Assembly (NCBI RefSeq): GCF_030551255.1
Contig: NZ_CP130630.1
Span: forward strand, 930,001 to 994,000
Direction: 5' to 3'
DNA: 64,000 bases
DNA from: Streptomyces sp. NL15-2K
Lineage (GTDB): Bacteria; Actinomycetota; Actinomycetes; Streptomycetales; Streptomycetaceae
Part shown: positions 25,670 to 34,509 of the stretch, piece after piece
How the letters are laid out: every line of letters begins with the position of its first letter
Numbering within the stretch: the stretch's first letter is position 1
Position numbers and translations under genes: made by a program
Notes under the pieces: model-generated
The model's input: the letters and a program-made list of their open reading frames with translations, nothing else
The model's database searches: none
What the model was told of the DNA's origin: nothing

Positions 25670-27193
25670 TCAGACGGAGGCGGGCGCCGAGGCCGGCTCC
25701 TGTGCGGCCGCTGCGGACAGCGCGTCTCCCGCCGGGGCGTCACCACGCTCCTGCGGCTTGGCGAGGGCCATGTACACGGCCCCCACGCCCACGACGACGA
25801 CGCCGCTGACCAGGACGATGTAGTTGTCGTACCAGGGCGTGCCGGGCGTGCGCGGCCAGCTGATGTTGACGAGCGCGACAAGGCCGTAGACCAGGGCGCC
25901 GATCGTGACCGGAAGCGCCCAGCGCCCCAGCCGGTACTCGCCGGACGGCCGCCAGCCGCGCAGCCGCGCCCGCAGCGATGCGAGGACGACCATCTGGAAG
26001 GCCAGGTAGATGCCGAGCGTGGAGAAGGAGATGATCTTCACCAGGGCGTCGGCGGAGTACGCGGAGGCCACGATGATCAGCCCGGGGACGACCGCCGCGA
26101 GCAGCAGGGCGTACGGAGGCACCCGCAGCCGCTCGGAGAACGCCGACAGCACGCGGCTGCCGACGATCATGCGGTCGCGGGCGAAGGAGTAGGTCAGCCG
26201 GCTGGCGGCGGCCTGCAGGCTCATCGCGCAGGAGATGAAGGACAGCAGGACGACGACCAGGACGGCGCGGGCGCCGCCGCTGCCGAAGGCGTCGGTCAGC
26301 ACGGTGGTCACCGGGTCGGCGTCCTTGCCCGAGATCACCGCGCCGAAGTCGCTGACGGCGAGGATGAGCGCGAGGCACACGGCCGTCGCGGCGGCCCCGC
26401 CGATGTAGATGGTGCGCCGCATGGAGGTAGGGATGCGCCGCCCGGGGTTGGGCACCTCCTCGGCCACGTCTCCGCACGCCTCGAAGCCGTAGTACTGGAA
26501 GACACCGATGAGCGAAGCTGCCGCGAAGGCGTAGAAGTACGAGTGGCTGCCCTGCGAGCCGAAGCCGTCGAACAGCACGCCAAGACCGTGATGGCGGTTG
26601 GCGATCAGGAGCCAGGCGCCCACCACGACGGCCCCGACGATCTCGGCCACGAACCCGAACACGGCGACGGCGGAGAGCACCTTCGTGCCGCCGAAGTTGA
26701 TGACCGTCGCGAGCAGGAGGAGTCCCAGCGCGCAGAGGATCGTCGTCGTGGTGCTGGAGGAGAAACCGAACACCGCGGCCACGTACGGTCCGGCGCCGTA
26801 GGCGACCGCCGAGATGGTGGAGAGCAGCGCGAGAAGGTAGATCCAGCCGGTCATCCACCCCCACTTACGGCCCCACAGGCGCCGGGCCCACGGGTACACC
26901 CCGCCGGCCACCGGGAACTGGGCGACGACCTCGCTGAAGACCAGGGCCACCAGCAGCTGACCGACACCCGCGATCACGAAGGCCCAGATCATCGGCGGAC
27001 CGCCGGCCATCAGGGATGCGGCGAACAGGGTGTACACGCCGACGACGGGCGAGAGGTAGGTGAATCCCAGCGAGAAGTTCGCCCACAGGCTCATGTCCCG
27101 TTTGAACTCGGACGCGTACCCGAGAGCGGCAAGTCGCTGGGCGTCGGCGTCTGCTTCAGCCGGGGGTGGCGGGGACTGCGTGGCTTCGTTCAT
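25670..27193 (-). CDS. APC-superfamily amino-acid/amine permease
   Basis: A 507-residue transporter with about twelve hydrophobic segments. The ATG at 27193 follows AAGGAG by seven bases. The conserved first helix region FSLGFTYLSPVVGVYTLF and the later FQYYGFEACGDVAEEVPNP are typical of the amino-acid/polyamine/organocation superfamily (GABA permease-like). It precedes the aldehyde dehydrogenase by 87 bases in the same direction and is divergent from a GntR-type regulator, which probably controls it. It likely imports the amine whose breakdown the neighbouring genes support. Confidence 0.88.
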   Translation of the reverse strand: MNEATQSPPPPAEADADAQRLAALGYASEFKRDMSLWANFSLGFTYLSPVVGVYTLFAASLMAGGPPMIWAFVIAGVGQLLVALVFSEVVAQFPVAGGVYPWARRLWGRKWGWMTGWIYLLALLSTISAVAYGAGPYVAAVFGFSSSTTTTILCALGLLLLATVINFGGTKVLSAVAVFGFVAEIVGAVVVGAWLLIANRHHGLGVLFDGFGSQGSHSYFYAFAAASLIGVFQYYGFEACGDVAEEVPNPGRRIPTSMRRTIYIGGAAATAVCLALILAVSDFGAVISGKDADPVTTVLTDAFGSGGARAVLVVVLLSFISCAMSLQAAASRLTYSFARDRMIVGSRVLSAFSERLRVPPYALLLAAVVPGLIIVASAYSADALVKIISFSTLGIYLAFQMVVLASLRARLRGWRPSGEYRLGRWALPVTIGALVYGLVALVNISWPRTPGTPWYDNYIVLVSGVVVVGVGAVYMALAKPQERGDAPAGDALSAAAAQEPASAPASV

Positions 27194-27389
27194 CGACGGG
27201 CTCCTTGAGGAAACACGTTGTGAGCGGGATGGCGGCGGGGTGGCCGTGGGGGAGGCCGACGAGGACCGGGATGTGTCCGGCATGTCGAATGCGCGAAAAC
27301 CTAATACATTCAAGTTCAAAGGACAATGGTTTCGCTGTTACCCTGGGAGCGATCTCTCGTTACGGATCTTTGACTTCAGAGGAGGGGCC

Positions 27390-28139
27390 GTGGCGGCAGT
27401 GGACGGCCGCTCGCCGGTGATGAGCGCCGCCTTCGCGCCCCTGAGTGACTCCGGCCGAGCGGACATGGTGGTCCGCCGGATCGCAGAAGCGGTCACCATC
27501 GGGCTGATGACGGATGGGGAGCAGCTCCCCAGCGAAAGCGACCTCGCCTGTCAGCTCGGTGTCGCCAACGGCACGGTCCGAGAGGCTCTAGCCATCCTGC
27601 GCGAGCAGGGACTCGTCGAGACGCGGCGCGGCCGCAACGGCGGAAGCTTCATCCGCAGCCCGGAGGAGGGCCTGACTCGGATCCACCTGGCCCGCCTGAG
27701 GGGACTGGGCATCTCGGAGCTGCGCGATCTCGGCGACGAGCAGTTCGCCGTCTCGGGCACCGCGGCCCGCCTCGCCGCCGACCGCGCCCCCTCCGACCTG
27801 GCGAAAGACCTGGACCACCTGGTCACGGCCCTGCGCAAGGCCGAGTCCCCCGCCGAACGGCGCAAGGCCGACGCCCGCTTCCACATCGAGGTGGCCGTCG
27901 CCGCGCAGTCCGTCCGTCTGACGCGGCTGGAGGTCCGGTTGCAGGCGGAGCTCGGGCCGCTTTTGTGGCTGCCAGGGGGCGACGGGCCCGACGCGTCGGC
28001 CTTCGCCGACCAGCATCACGAGATCCTGGTGGCGATCATGGCCGGAGACGCCGCGGAGGCGCGCCGCCTCGCCGAGGCACACACGGTTGTCGGCACTCGC
28101 CATCTGGTACGTACACACCTACGTTTGACCGACGCCTGA
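27390..28139 (+). CDS. GntR/FadR-family regulator with FCD domain
   Basis: A 249-residue regulator. GTG 27390 is chosen after AGGAGG, though the spacing is tight and GTG 27399 is possible. The helix-turn-helix (PSESDLACQLGVANGTVREALAILREQGLV) is followed by an FCD ligand-binding domain with ARFHIEVAVAAQS and HHEILVAIMAGDAAEARRLAEAH, carrying the metal-binding histidines of that domain. It diverges from the APC permease across a 196-base gap, which contains a TTCAAGTTCAA direct repeat, and is followed closely by the cache-domain gene. Likely a metabolite-responsive repressor of the permease/dehydrogenase operon. Confidence 0.9.
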   Translation: MAAVDGRSPVMSAAFAPLSDSGRADMVVRRIAEAVTIGLMTDGEQLPSESDLACQLGVANGTVREALAILREQGLVETRRGRNGGSFIRSPEEGLTRIHLARLRGLGISELRDLGDEQFAVSGTAARLAADRAPSDLAKDLDHLVTALRKAESPAERRKADARFHIEVAVAAQSVRLTRLEVRLQAELGPLLWLPGGDGPDASAFADQHHEILVAIMAGDAAEARRLAEAHTVVGTRHLVRTHLRLTDA

Positions 28140-28183
28140 CCCGGTGGCGCACGCCACGCCGCCCTCCTTGACGGAGCACAGTG

Positions 28184-28924
28184 ATGACCAGCACCCCAGC
28201 CACCGGCATCCTCCAGTGCAGCGCGTCCATCCGGGACGCGGTGGAATCCGTCTTCTCGGCGCTGGCAGTCCTGGAGGCCGCAGCGCGAGAACGCCTGAGC
28301 GCGGCCGGCCGGGAGAGCAGGCATCCCGGGACGAGCGACCTCGCCGCCCTGCGGCCGACCATCCAGACCCTGCTCCGCGAGCAGGGCGAGCGATTCAACG
28401 GCACGGGCGTGGTCATGGCACCCGACGCGCTCACCGACGCCGCCTTCCACCTCGAGTGGTGGCAGCGGGCCGGAGACCAGGCCGCCCGGCCGCTGCGGCT
28501 GAACCTGGACCCGCGGAGCGAGAGTTTCTACGACTACACGCTCAAGCCGTGGTTCGTGATCCCCCGCGACGAGGGCCATGGCACGGTCATGGGGCCCTAT
28601 GTCGACCTGCACTGCGCCGGCCTCTACATCCTCACCTTCACCAGGCCGTTGACGGTGCACGGTGAGTTCGTCGGCGTCGTCGGGGCCGACGTCCCGGTGG
28701 CCGCCTTCGAGCAGATCGTCATCCGCTCCCTCAAACACCTGGGCGGCGAAGCCGTGGTGATCACCAGCGAGGGCCGGGTCCTGGCCGCGAACACACCCAC
28801 ATGGGCCGTCGGGGAGATCGCGCGCGAACTGCTCGGTCATGAGGCCGCGGTGGAGCGCGCAGCGGTGCCGGCTCCGGAGGTCGACTGGAGCGTGGTCCGC
28901 GTGGAGTCCTCGGCCCTCGGCTGA
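28184..28924 (+). CDS. stand-alone cache-domain sensor protein
   Basis: A 246-residue protein starting at ATG 28184 after GGAG. It matches the ligand-binding cache fold: FYDYTLKPWFVIPRDEGHG, then GPYVDLHCAGLYILTFTRP and HGEFVGVVGADVPV. Cache domains normally sit outside the membrane in chemoreceptors and kinases. Here no signal peptide, membrane segment or output domain is visible, so it would be a cytoplasmic free-standing sensor. It lies 44 bases after the GntR gene in the same direction, so the pair probably forms an operon and the protein may bind the same metabolite. Confidence 0.8.
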   Translation: MTSTPATGILQCSASIRDAVESVFSALAVLEAAARERLSAAGRESRHPGTSDLAALRPTIQTLLREQGERFNGTGVVMAPDALTDAAFHLEWWQRAGDQAARPLRLNLDPRSESFYDYTLKPWFVIPRDEGHGTVMGPYVDLHCAGLYILTFTRPLTVHGEFVGVVGADVPVAAFEQIVIRSLKHLGGEAVVITSEGRVLAANTPTWAVGEIARELLGHEAAVERAAVPAPEVDWSVVRVESSALG

Positions 28925-28945
28925 GTGGGCACAACGCCACAAGTA

Positions 28946-28960
28946 GTTGGCCTGTCCAAC
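28946..28960. promoter_or_regulatory. candidate operator upstream of tetR
   Basis: GTTGG at 28946-28950 and CCAAC at 28956-28960 form a perfect dyad around CCTGT, 25 bases before the tetR start. TetR regulators commonly bind such a site to repress themselves. Confidence 0.45.
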
Positions 28961-28984
28961 AAGACCGCCGGTAAGGTCGTCGAC

Positions 28985-29689
28985 GTGACAGGGGAAGAGA
29001 CGACACCAGGAAAGTCGGAAGCAGCGTCCGGCAGGCAGCAGCGCCGAAGGCACCCCGATGATCCCGGTCGTCAGCGGGATCCGGTGGGCACCCGACGCGC
29101 CATTCTGGCCGCGGCCGGCGCGGAGTTCGGCGCCCACGGTTTCGACGGGGCCCGGGTCGTACGTATCGCGGAGGCGGCCGGCGTCAGCCATCAGCTGATC
29201 ACCTACTACTTCGGGGGAAAGCGTGGGCTGTACGAGGCGCTGAGCGAGCAGTGGCTCGAGGAGTCCATCCGCGTCAGCCAGACCCACACCTTCGCGGAGG
29301 CCGTACGGCGCTACGTCCGCTGGGCCGGGGAGGACCCGGCGTGGGTGCACACGCTGACGCGCGAAGAGCCCGGCACGCGCCCACCGGCCGAGGACGAGCG
29401 GGCCGCCGAGCTGTTCAAGCATGTCGAGGAACTCCGCGAGCGGCAGGCGCGCGGGGAGTTCCGCGGCGACCTCGACGTCGGGGCCATGGCCCTTGTCTTC
29501 TTCGCCGCCTCGATCGCTCCGGTGGCCGTCCCGTGGATCGCTCGTGAACTCACTCAGCAGGACCCCGCCTCACCGGAGTTCCTCGACCACTACGCGGAGC
29601 AGGTGGGCCGGATCATCTCCGCACTCGCCGAAGCGACACAGGCGACGCGGGACGAGGGCCCGCCGGTGAACGGCGAGCCCAAGGACTGA
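28985..29689 (+). CDS. TetR-family transcriptional regulator
   Basis: A 234-residue regulator; the GTG at 28985 is used because the frame upstream covers a dyad that is likely an operator. The N-terminal helix-turn-helix reads RRAILAAAGAEFGAHGFDGARV followed by GVSHQLITYYFGGKRGLYEAL, the usual TetR recognition helix. The C-terminal domain is helical with no known ligand signature. It is convergent with the NTF2-like/reductase/Rieske operon, so it could control either itself alone or nearby genes; its target is not evident. Confidence 0.88.
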   Translation: MTGEETTPGKSEAASGRQQRRRHPDDPGRQRDPVGTRRAILAAAGAEFGAHGFDGARVVRIAEAAGVSHQLITYYFGGKRGLYEALSEQWLEESIRVSQTHTFAEAVRRYVRWAGEDPAWVHTLTREEPGTRPPAEDERAAELFKHVEELRERQARGEFRGDLDVGAMALVFFAASIAPVAVPWIARELTQQDPASPEFLDHYAEQVGRIISALAEATQATRDEGPPVNGEPKD

Positions 29690-29723
29690 CGACGACGGCT
29701 GCCGGGCCCGGGAGCCCGGATGC

Positions 29724-30170
29724 TCAGCCCGGCGGCAGCCGCCTGGCCATCTGCAGGTGCGCCAGCAGCCAGCCGCCCGACTCGGCCGCCACCCAGACCC
29801 GGCTGACGGCGGCCTGGATGACGAACGGGGTCAGTTCCGGCACGAAGGCGACCCGCATCTCCTGCAGACAGCTCACCACGGCCGTGGTGCCGAATCGCCC
29901 GACAGTCACGTCGTAGGTGTCCACCTGACTGGTCCGGCCCAGGCGGGCCGCGTACCGCAACCAGTCGTCCACACCATGGATGTGGCCCACCGCCGAGTGC
30001 ACGACCACGCAGTCGGGATGCATCAGGGCACGAAGGCTCTGCTCCGGATCCGGGAGCGTCTGTGCGGCGAGCCATGCGGCCTCGGCCTCCTCGACCGTGG
30101 CCGGTGCGGGGGCAGGGGCCGGGTCGGGGCGGTCCGTCGCTGCTGTCGCCTTTGTCGATGAGTCGGTCAC
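29724..30170 (-). CDS. NTF2/SnoaL-like protein of the second Rieske operon
   Basis: A 148-residue protein with a Pro/Ala-rich N-terminal extension (about residues 10-25) followed by an NTF2-like domain: WLAAQTLPDPEQSLRALMHPDCVVVHSAVGHIHG, then GTTAVVSCLQEMRVAF and VWVAAESGGWLLAH. Its GTG start overlaps the stop of the reductase gene (GTGA), so it is translationally coupled to the oxygenase system. It is shorter than, and only loosely similar to, the NTF2-like gene of the padR operon. A GC-rich hairpin overlaps its stop codon near 29697-29743 and may terminate transcription from both sides. Confidence 0.8.
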   Translation of the reverse strand: MTDSSTKATAATDRPDPAPAPAPATVEEAEAAWLAAQTLPDPEQSLRALMHPDCVVVHSAVGHIHGVDDWLRYAARLGRTSQVDTYDVTVGRFGTTAVVSCLQEMRVAFVPELTPFVIQAAVSRVWVAAESGGWLLAHLQMARRLPPG

Positions 30171-31120
30171 AGTTCAAGCTCCAGGATCGGGGTCCTCGAC
30201 CGCGAGGAGCACGGGGTGAACAGTCCCTCCGCGCGCTCCTCGTCGGTCAGGACGTCGTCTCGGTGATCGGGCTCGCCGGCACGCACCCGCACGATGCACT
30301 CGCCGCAGATCCCCTGCCCGCACGAGTACGGGGCCTCGACCCCGTTCGCCAGCAGGACGTCGAGGACGCTCTGGTCCTCGGAGACGAGGTATTCCGCTCC
30401 CGTCGAGGACAGGCGCACGGTGAAGCCGCCCCCGTCGGGCTCCGCGGCGGACGGCGAGGCGCTGAAGCGTTCCTTGTGCAGGGCGGACGCGGGCCATCCC
30501 AGCTCGGCCGCCCGTCCCAGCACGTAGTCCATGAACCCACCGGGACCGCAGACGTAGACCGCGGTGTCGGGGGCGGGCTCCCCCAGGTCGCGCCCCGGGT
30601 CGAGGAGCTGCTCCGGCGCCTGGTCGTCGAAGTGGAAGGTGACCCGCGGATGTTCCTCCAACTCGGCGAGGAAGGCCGCCTCGCTCCGGCTGCGCACGCA
30701 GCAGTGCAGGTGGAAGTCGCCGCCGGCGGCGTCGAGGGTCTGGGCCATCGACAGCAGCGGAGTGATGCCGATGCCACCCGCGAGGAGCACATGCCGACGC
30801 GCGGACGTCAGGCCGAAGCGGTTCCGCGGTGCGGCGATGCGCAGCGTGTCGCCCTCGGCGAGGGCGTGCATGGCGCGTGAACCGCCGCGCGACGCGGGCT
30901 CGTTGAGCACCGCGAGCCGGTACTGCTTGCGGGTGCCCGGAGGTCCGCACAGGGAGTACTGCCGGATCAGTCCCGCCGTACCGACAGTTACGTCGATGTG
31001 GGCGCCGGGCTCGTACTCCCACAGCTCGCCGCCGTCGGCCCGGGCGAGGTCGAAGACCGCGATTCTCGGCGTGGCGTCGTACCGGGCCACGACGACCGCG
31101 TCCGTCCAGGTGGTGCTCAC
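30167..31120 (-). CDS. VanB-like oxygenase reductase (flavin, NAD and 2Fe-2S domains)
   Basis: A 317-residue reductase starting at GTG 31120, seven bases after the Rieske oxygenase stop. The flavin-binding RQYSLCGPPG, the NAD-binding LAGGIGITPLLSMAQ and VCGPGGFMDYV, and the C-terminal [2Fe-2S] ligands CGQGICGEC with a distal FTPC are all present. It belongs to the same phthalate dioxygenase reductase class as the proteins at 16.9 and 41.0 kb. It most likely feeds electrons to the Rieske enzyme encoded just upstream. Confidence 0.9.
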   Translation of the reverse strand: MSTTWTDAVVVARYDATPRIAVFDLARADGGELWEYEPGAHIDVTVGTAGLIRQYSLCGPPGTRKQYRLAVLNEPASRGGSRAMHALAEGDTLRIAAPRNRFGLTSARRHVLLAGGIGITPLLSMAQTLDAAGGDFHLHCCVRSRSEAAFLAELEEHPRVTFHFDDQAPEQLLDPGRDLGEPAPDTAVYVCGPGGFMDYVLGRAAELGWPASALHKERFSASPSAAEPDGGGFTVRLSSTGAEYLVSEDQSVLDVLLANGVEAPYSCGQGICGECIVRVRAGEPDHRDDVLTDEERAEGLFTPCSSRSRTPILELEL

Positions 31121-31127
31121 GCCTCGG

Positions 31128-32432
31128 TCACGCCCCTGCCGCCACGTCCGGGGCGCTCGGGGTCGGGACAAGCTCGCCCTCTTCCTCCCGCCGGATGAAG
31201 AGACCGGCCTCCACGCGGCGGACCGGATCGCCGGGAGCGCCGACGCCGAGCGGGGTCCGTCCGGCCTCGACGTCGTCCAGCATCGTGCGCAGCATGCGCC
31301 GGAGCATGACGACGCCCTTGTCGGAAGGCGCCAGGGTCTCCTCGGAGTGCTGGGTGATGTCGCCCTGCGAGCGCTGGGCCTCGTAGTCGCCGGGGAAGCG
31401 CTGCTTCTCCTCGTCGGTCAGCTCCCAGCCGTCCTTGCCGTTCTGCTTGATGCCGAACATGAAGGAGGTGGCCCGCTCCGGGCCGGCCGCGCGGATCGAG
31501 AAGACCAGGCGGTGGTGTGTGTCGTCGGCCGGGACCACCCAGATCAGCATGTCGTTGCGGCCGTCGGGCGTGGACTTGACGAAGTTGGGCAGGGCGACGA
31601 TGTTCGGCAGCATGCACTGCGCCGTCCACTCCAAGTCGACGAGCGCACCGTCGGGGCCCTTGGCGTCCTGGTAGCGCCAGACGTACCCCACGCCGAGGTC
31701 GGTGCGGTGGTAGGTGGTGCGCTCCGCGGCGGTGCGGTGGTCGTAGTAGCTCTCGGGAAAGCCGATCGTCCCGGTGCCCTCGAACTGGTACCCGCTGTGG
31801 TTGGAGTGCAGCCACGCCGCGTGCACGGGGTCGACGGCGTTCTCGAACAGCTGGAGCCAGTTGTAGTCCTGCTCCAGGCCGACGACCTCGGCGCCGGGGA
31901 CCATCCAGCTGGTGCAGTAGCTCTCGCCCTCCCCGAGGGGCTCCAGGCTGTCGAAGCGCGGCAGTGGGGGTTTGAGCTCGGGCGGGCCCATATAGACGAA
32001 GACCAGGCCGTACCGCTCCTCCACCGGGTACCACGGCTGACGTGCGAGATTGCGACGGCGGCCGCCGTCGAGTTCACAGGCCTGGTCCAGGCAGTGGCCC
32101 TGCACGTCGAACTTCCAGCCGTGGTAGCAGCAGCGGATGCCGTCCTCTTCGACGCGGCCGAAGAAGAGGCTGCTGCCGCGGTGCGAGCACCGCTCGAAAA
32201 CGACGCCGGGGCGGCCCTGGCCGTCCCGGAAGACGATCAGGTCCTCGCCCAGTAGGCGGGCGCGGTGCGGAACATCGCTGGTCAGGGCGGTGGAGCTGGC
32301 GATCGGCTGCCAGTAGCGGCGCAGTGCCTCGCCCATGGGCGTGCCAGCGCCGACCTCGGTCAGGCGGGCGTCATGAGAGGAGGGCTTGCGCCCGTAGCCG
32401 GTACCCGTGTCGGTCACGGTCGTGTCGGTCAT
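31128..32432 (-). CDS. aromatic ring-hydroxylating/O-demethylating Rieske oxygenase
   Basis: A 434-residue oxygenase. The Rieske ligands are Cys82/His84 in CSHRG and Cys101/His104 in CCYHGW. The catalytic domain has NWLQLFENAVDPVHAAWLH, with the bridging Asp and two iron-ligating His residues. ATG 32432 is used; an in-frame ATG at 32453 is possible, but the GAGGAG ribosome site fits the later start. It resembles the phthalate/phenoxybenzoate dioxygenase-type alpha-only oxygenases more than VanA. Reductase and NTF2-like genes follow in one operon. The substrate is probably a substituted benzoate or aryl ether; this is inference. Confidence 0.88.
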   Translation of the reverse strand: MTDTTVTDTGTGYGRKPSSHDARLTEVGAGTPMGEALRRYWQPIASSTALTSDVPHRARLLGEDLIVFRDGQGRPGVVFERCSHRGSSLFFGRVEEDGIRCCYHGWKFDVQGHCLDQACELDGGRRRNLARQPWYPVEERYGLVFVYMGPPELKPPLPRFDSLEPLGEGESYCTSWMVPGAEVVGLEQDYNWLQLFENAVDPVHAAWLHSNHSGYQFEGTGTIGFPESYYDHRTAAERTTYHRTDLGVGYVWRYQDAKGPDGALVDLEWTAQCMLPNIVALPNFVKSTPDGRNDMLIWVVPADDTHHRLVFSIRAAGPERATSFMFGIKQNGKDGWELTDEEKQRFPGDYEAQRSQGDITQHSEETLAPSDKGVVMLRRMLRTMLDDVEAGRTPLGVGAPGDPVRRVEAGLFIRREEEGELVPTPSAPDVAAGA

Positions 32433-32835
32433 GATCAACCATCTCCTCGGCATTGAGGCAGGGGGACGCGTGGCTGAGGGCCACCGGCGGATAGTGGTGG
32501 CGAGCCTGCGGCCGAGGCCCTTCCCCGGCTCGGGCAGACGCGGCAGGCGGTGCGGCCCACGTGGCGCTTTAGCCGTTGTACGACTCTGATGAAAAACTGT
32601 CAATGGCTTCGACCTGCTTTGATGAATTACTTGCAGGCCTCTGTTGAATCAATGAGAGCCCTGTTACGTTGAGCCTGCGCCGAGGCAATGAGCCGGTCGC
32701 GGACGTACTGCCGCCTCGCGATCACATCTGAGAACACGCCGCGCGAGTGACTGCCTCCCGCGCTTCCCGCACCTCAGCCTCCACCGCGCGTTCGTACCAG
32801 GCCCCGAAGGAGACGATGATGTCTGGACCTTCCGC
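32433..32835. promoter_or_regulatory. divergent Rieske / GMC-operon control region
   Basis: This 403-base gap separates two divergent operons and is locally A/T-rich around 32580-32670. It contains CCTGC (32613-32617) and GCAGG (32633-32637) as an inverted pair 15 bases apart, the palindrome TTGAATCAA at 32644-32652, and AATCAATGAGAG at 32647-32658. The last differs by one base from the tandem motif in front of the P450 operon at 42.06 kb. No gene was seen. Confidence 0.6.
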
Positions 32836-34509
32836 ATGAGCGCCGGGCACGGCGCCGAGTACGACTACATCGTCGTCGGCGCGGGCACGGCCGGCTGTGT
32901 TCTTGCCGCGCGACTGTCCACCGACCCAGGCACACGCGTGCTGCTGATCGAGGCCGGCCCGCCCGCCGATCGCGGTCTGCTCGTTCAACTGCCCCTGGGA
33001 GTCGGGCTGTTGTCAGGGCGCAAGGACATAAGCTGGGGATACGAGACGGAGCCCGAGCCGGGCCTCAACGGCAGATCCATCCCCGTCCCGCGCGGCCGGC
33101 TGGTCGGCGGCACCGGATCGATCAACGGCTCGACCCATGTCCGCGCTCACCGCCTCGACTACGACGACTGGGTCAAGTCCGGTGCCACCCACTGGGGTTG
33201 GGATGACCTACTGCCCTACTTTCGCCGCTCGGAGAGCAGTTGGCGCGGGGACACCGAGCACCACGGCGGGTATGGACCCGTCACCGTGTCGACCTCCGTC
33301 CGACGAGGCCCCTTCGGCCGGCGTCTCGACCGCGCCGCCCGCTCACTGGGCATCGAGTTCCCCGACGACACCCAGAGCGGGGACCCCACCGGAGCAGGCC
33401 AGATCGAGAACGCCATCCACCGCGGCCGACGGCACAGCACCGCCGCCGCCTACCTGCGCCCCGCGCTACGGCGACGGCCCAACCTCACCCTGCTCACCGG
33501 GGTGCTGGTGGACACGCTCGTCCTCGAGGACGGACGCGCCACCGGCGTCCGGGTCGTGAAGGGCGGACACGATCGGACGATCCGGGCCGCCCGCGAGATC
33601 GTGGTCTGTGCGGGCGTCTACAACTCGCCGCAGCTGCTGATGCGTTCGGGCATCGGACCGGCGGATCACCTGCGCGACAGCGGCATCGAACCGGTGGCGG
33701 ACCTGGTCGGCGTCGGCGCCAATCTCCAGGATCACCCGGCGGCACCCGTGCTGTTCGACGTCAAGGATCCGGTGACCTTCCACGAGCACCTGCGCGCCGA
33801 CCGGGCGGCGGTGGGCGCGCTCCGCTGGCTCGTCACCGGGAACGGTCCGCTCGCGCAGATGCCGGAGTTCCTCTCCGCGTACATCCGCACCCGCCCCGAC
33901 CTGGACCGTCCCGACGGGTTCCTCGGCATCCTGGCCGGCGGTTTCGGCGCCCGGCCCTGGTTCCCCGGCATACGCCCGCTGAAGGACCGCCACTGCGTGG
34001 CCCTCAACGCCGTCGCGACCCCCCGCAGCCGCGGCGAGGTCCGGCTGCGTTCCGCCGACCCGGCCGCGGCTCCGCGCATCACCTTCAACCTGCTCACCGA
34101 GCCGGAGGACGTCGCCGCCCTGCGGGAGACGGTGCGTACCACGCTGGCCATCCTGCGCAGTCCCGAGGTCGCCCCGATGATCGGCGCGGAACTCGCACCG
34201 GGCCCCGATGTGCGCACCGACCAGGACTTCGAGCGCTATCTGCGGGAGACCGGCTACTCCGCCAACCACGCCTGCGGCACCTGCGCCATCGGCACCTCCG
34301 AGAACGCCGTCGTCGACCCCGAACTCCGGGTGCGCGGCATCGCCGGACTGCGCGTCGTCGACGCGTCGGTCCTGCCGAGCGTGCCCGGGGCGAACATCAA
34401 CGCCACCGTCATCGCCGTCGCCGAGAAGGCGTCGGACCTGATCCGCGGGGTGCCGGTGGCCGGTTCCGGGGTCACCGGAACCCCGCTTCGTGAGAGGACC
34501 GCAGGATGA
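32836..34509 (+). CDS. GMC-family FAD-dependent oxidoreductase (choline dehydrogenase-like)
   Basis: A 557-residue flavoprotein. The FAD dinucleotide-binding motif is YDYIVVGAGTAGCVLAARL at residues 9-27, followed by the GMC signatures GRLVGGTGSINGSTHVR and GVYNSPQLLMRSGIG. The C-terminal substrate domain includes NHACGTCAIG, with the catalytic His, and DASVLPSVPGANINATVIAVAE. GMC enzymes oxidise alcohols or aryl alcohols. It is the first gene of a tightly coupled six-gene operon and diverges from the second Rieske oxygenase, which suggests an aromatic alcohol or ether-derived substrate. The natural substrate is not known. Confidence 0.9.
   Translation: MSAGHGAEYDYIVVGAGTAGCVLAARLSTDPGTRVLLIEAGPPADRGLLVQLPLGVGLLSGRKDISWGYETEPEPGLNGRSIPVPRGRLVGGTGSINGSTHVRAHRLDYDDWVKSGATHWGWDDLLPYFRRSESSWRGDTEHHGGYGPVTVSTSVRRGPFGRRLDRAARSLGIEFPDDTQSGDPTGAGQIENAIHRGRRHSTAAAYLRPALRRRPNLTLLTGVLVDTLVLEDGRATGVRVVKGGHDRTIRAAREIVVCAGVYNSPQLLMRSGIGPADHLRDSGIEPVADLVGVGANLQDHPAAPVLFDVKDPVTFHEHLRADRAAVGALRWLVTGNGPLAQMPEFLSAYIRTRPDLDRPDGFLGILAGGFGARPWFPGIRPLKDRHCVALNAVATPRSRGEVRLRSADPAAAPRITFNLLTEPEDVAALRETVRTTLAILRSPEVAPMIGAELAPGPDVRTDQDFERYLRETGYSANHACGTCAIGTSENAVVDPELRVRGIAGLRVVDASVLPSVPGANINATVIAVAEKASDLIRGVPVAGSGVTGTPLRERTAG

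Noticed and set aside
25601..27208. A 535-residue plus-strand open frame across the APC permease
   Set aside because: Arg/Gly/His/Asp-rich shadow of the transporter; no start or family pattern.
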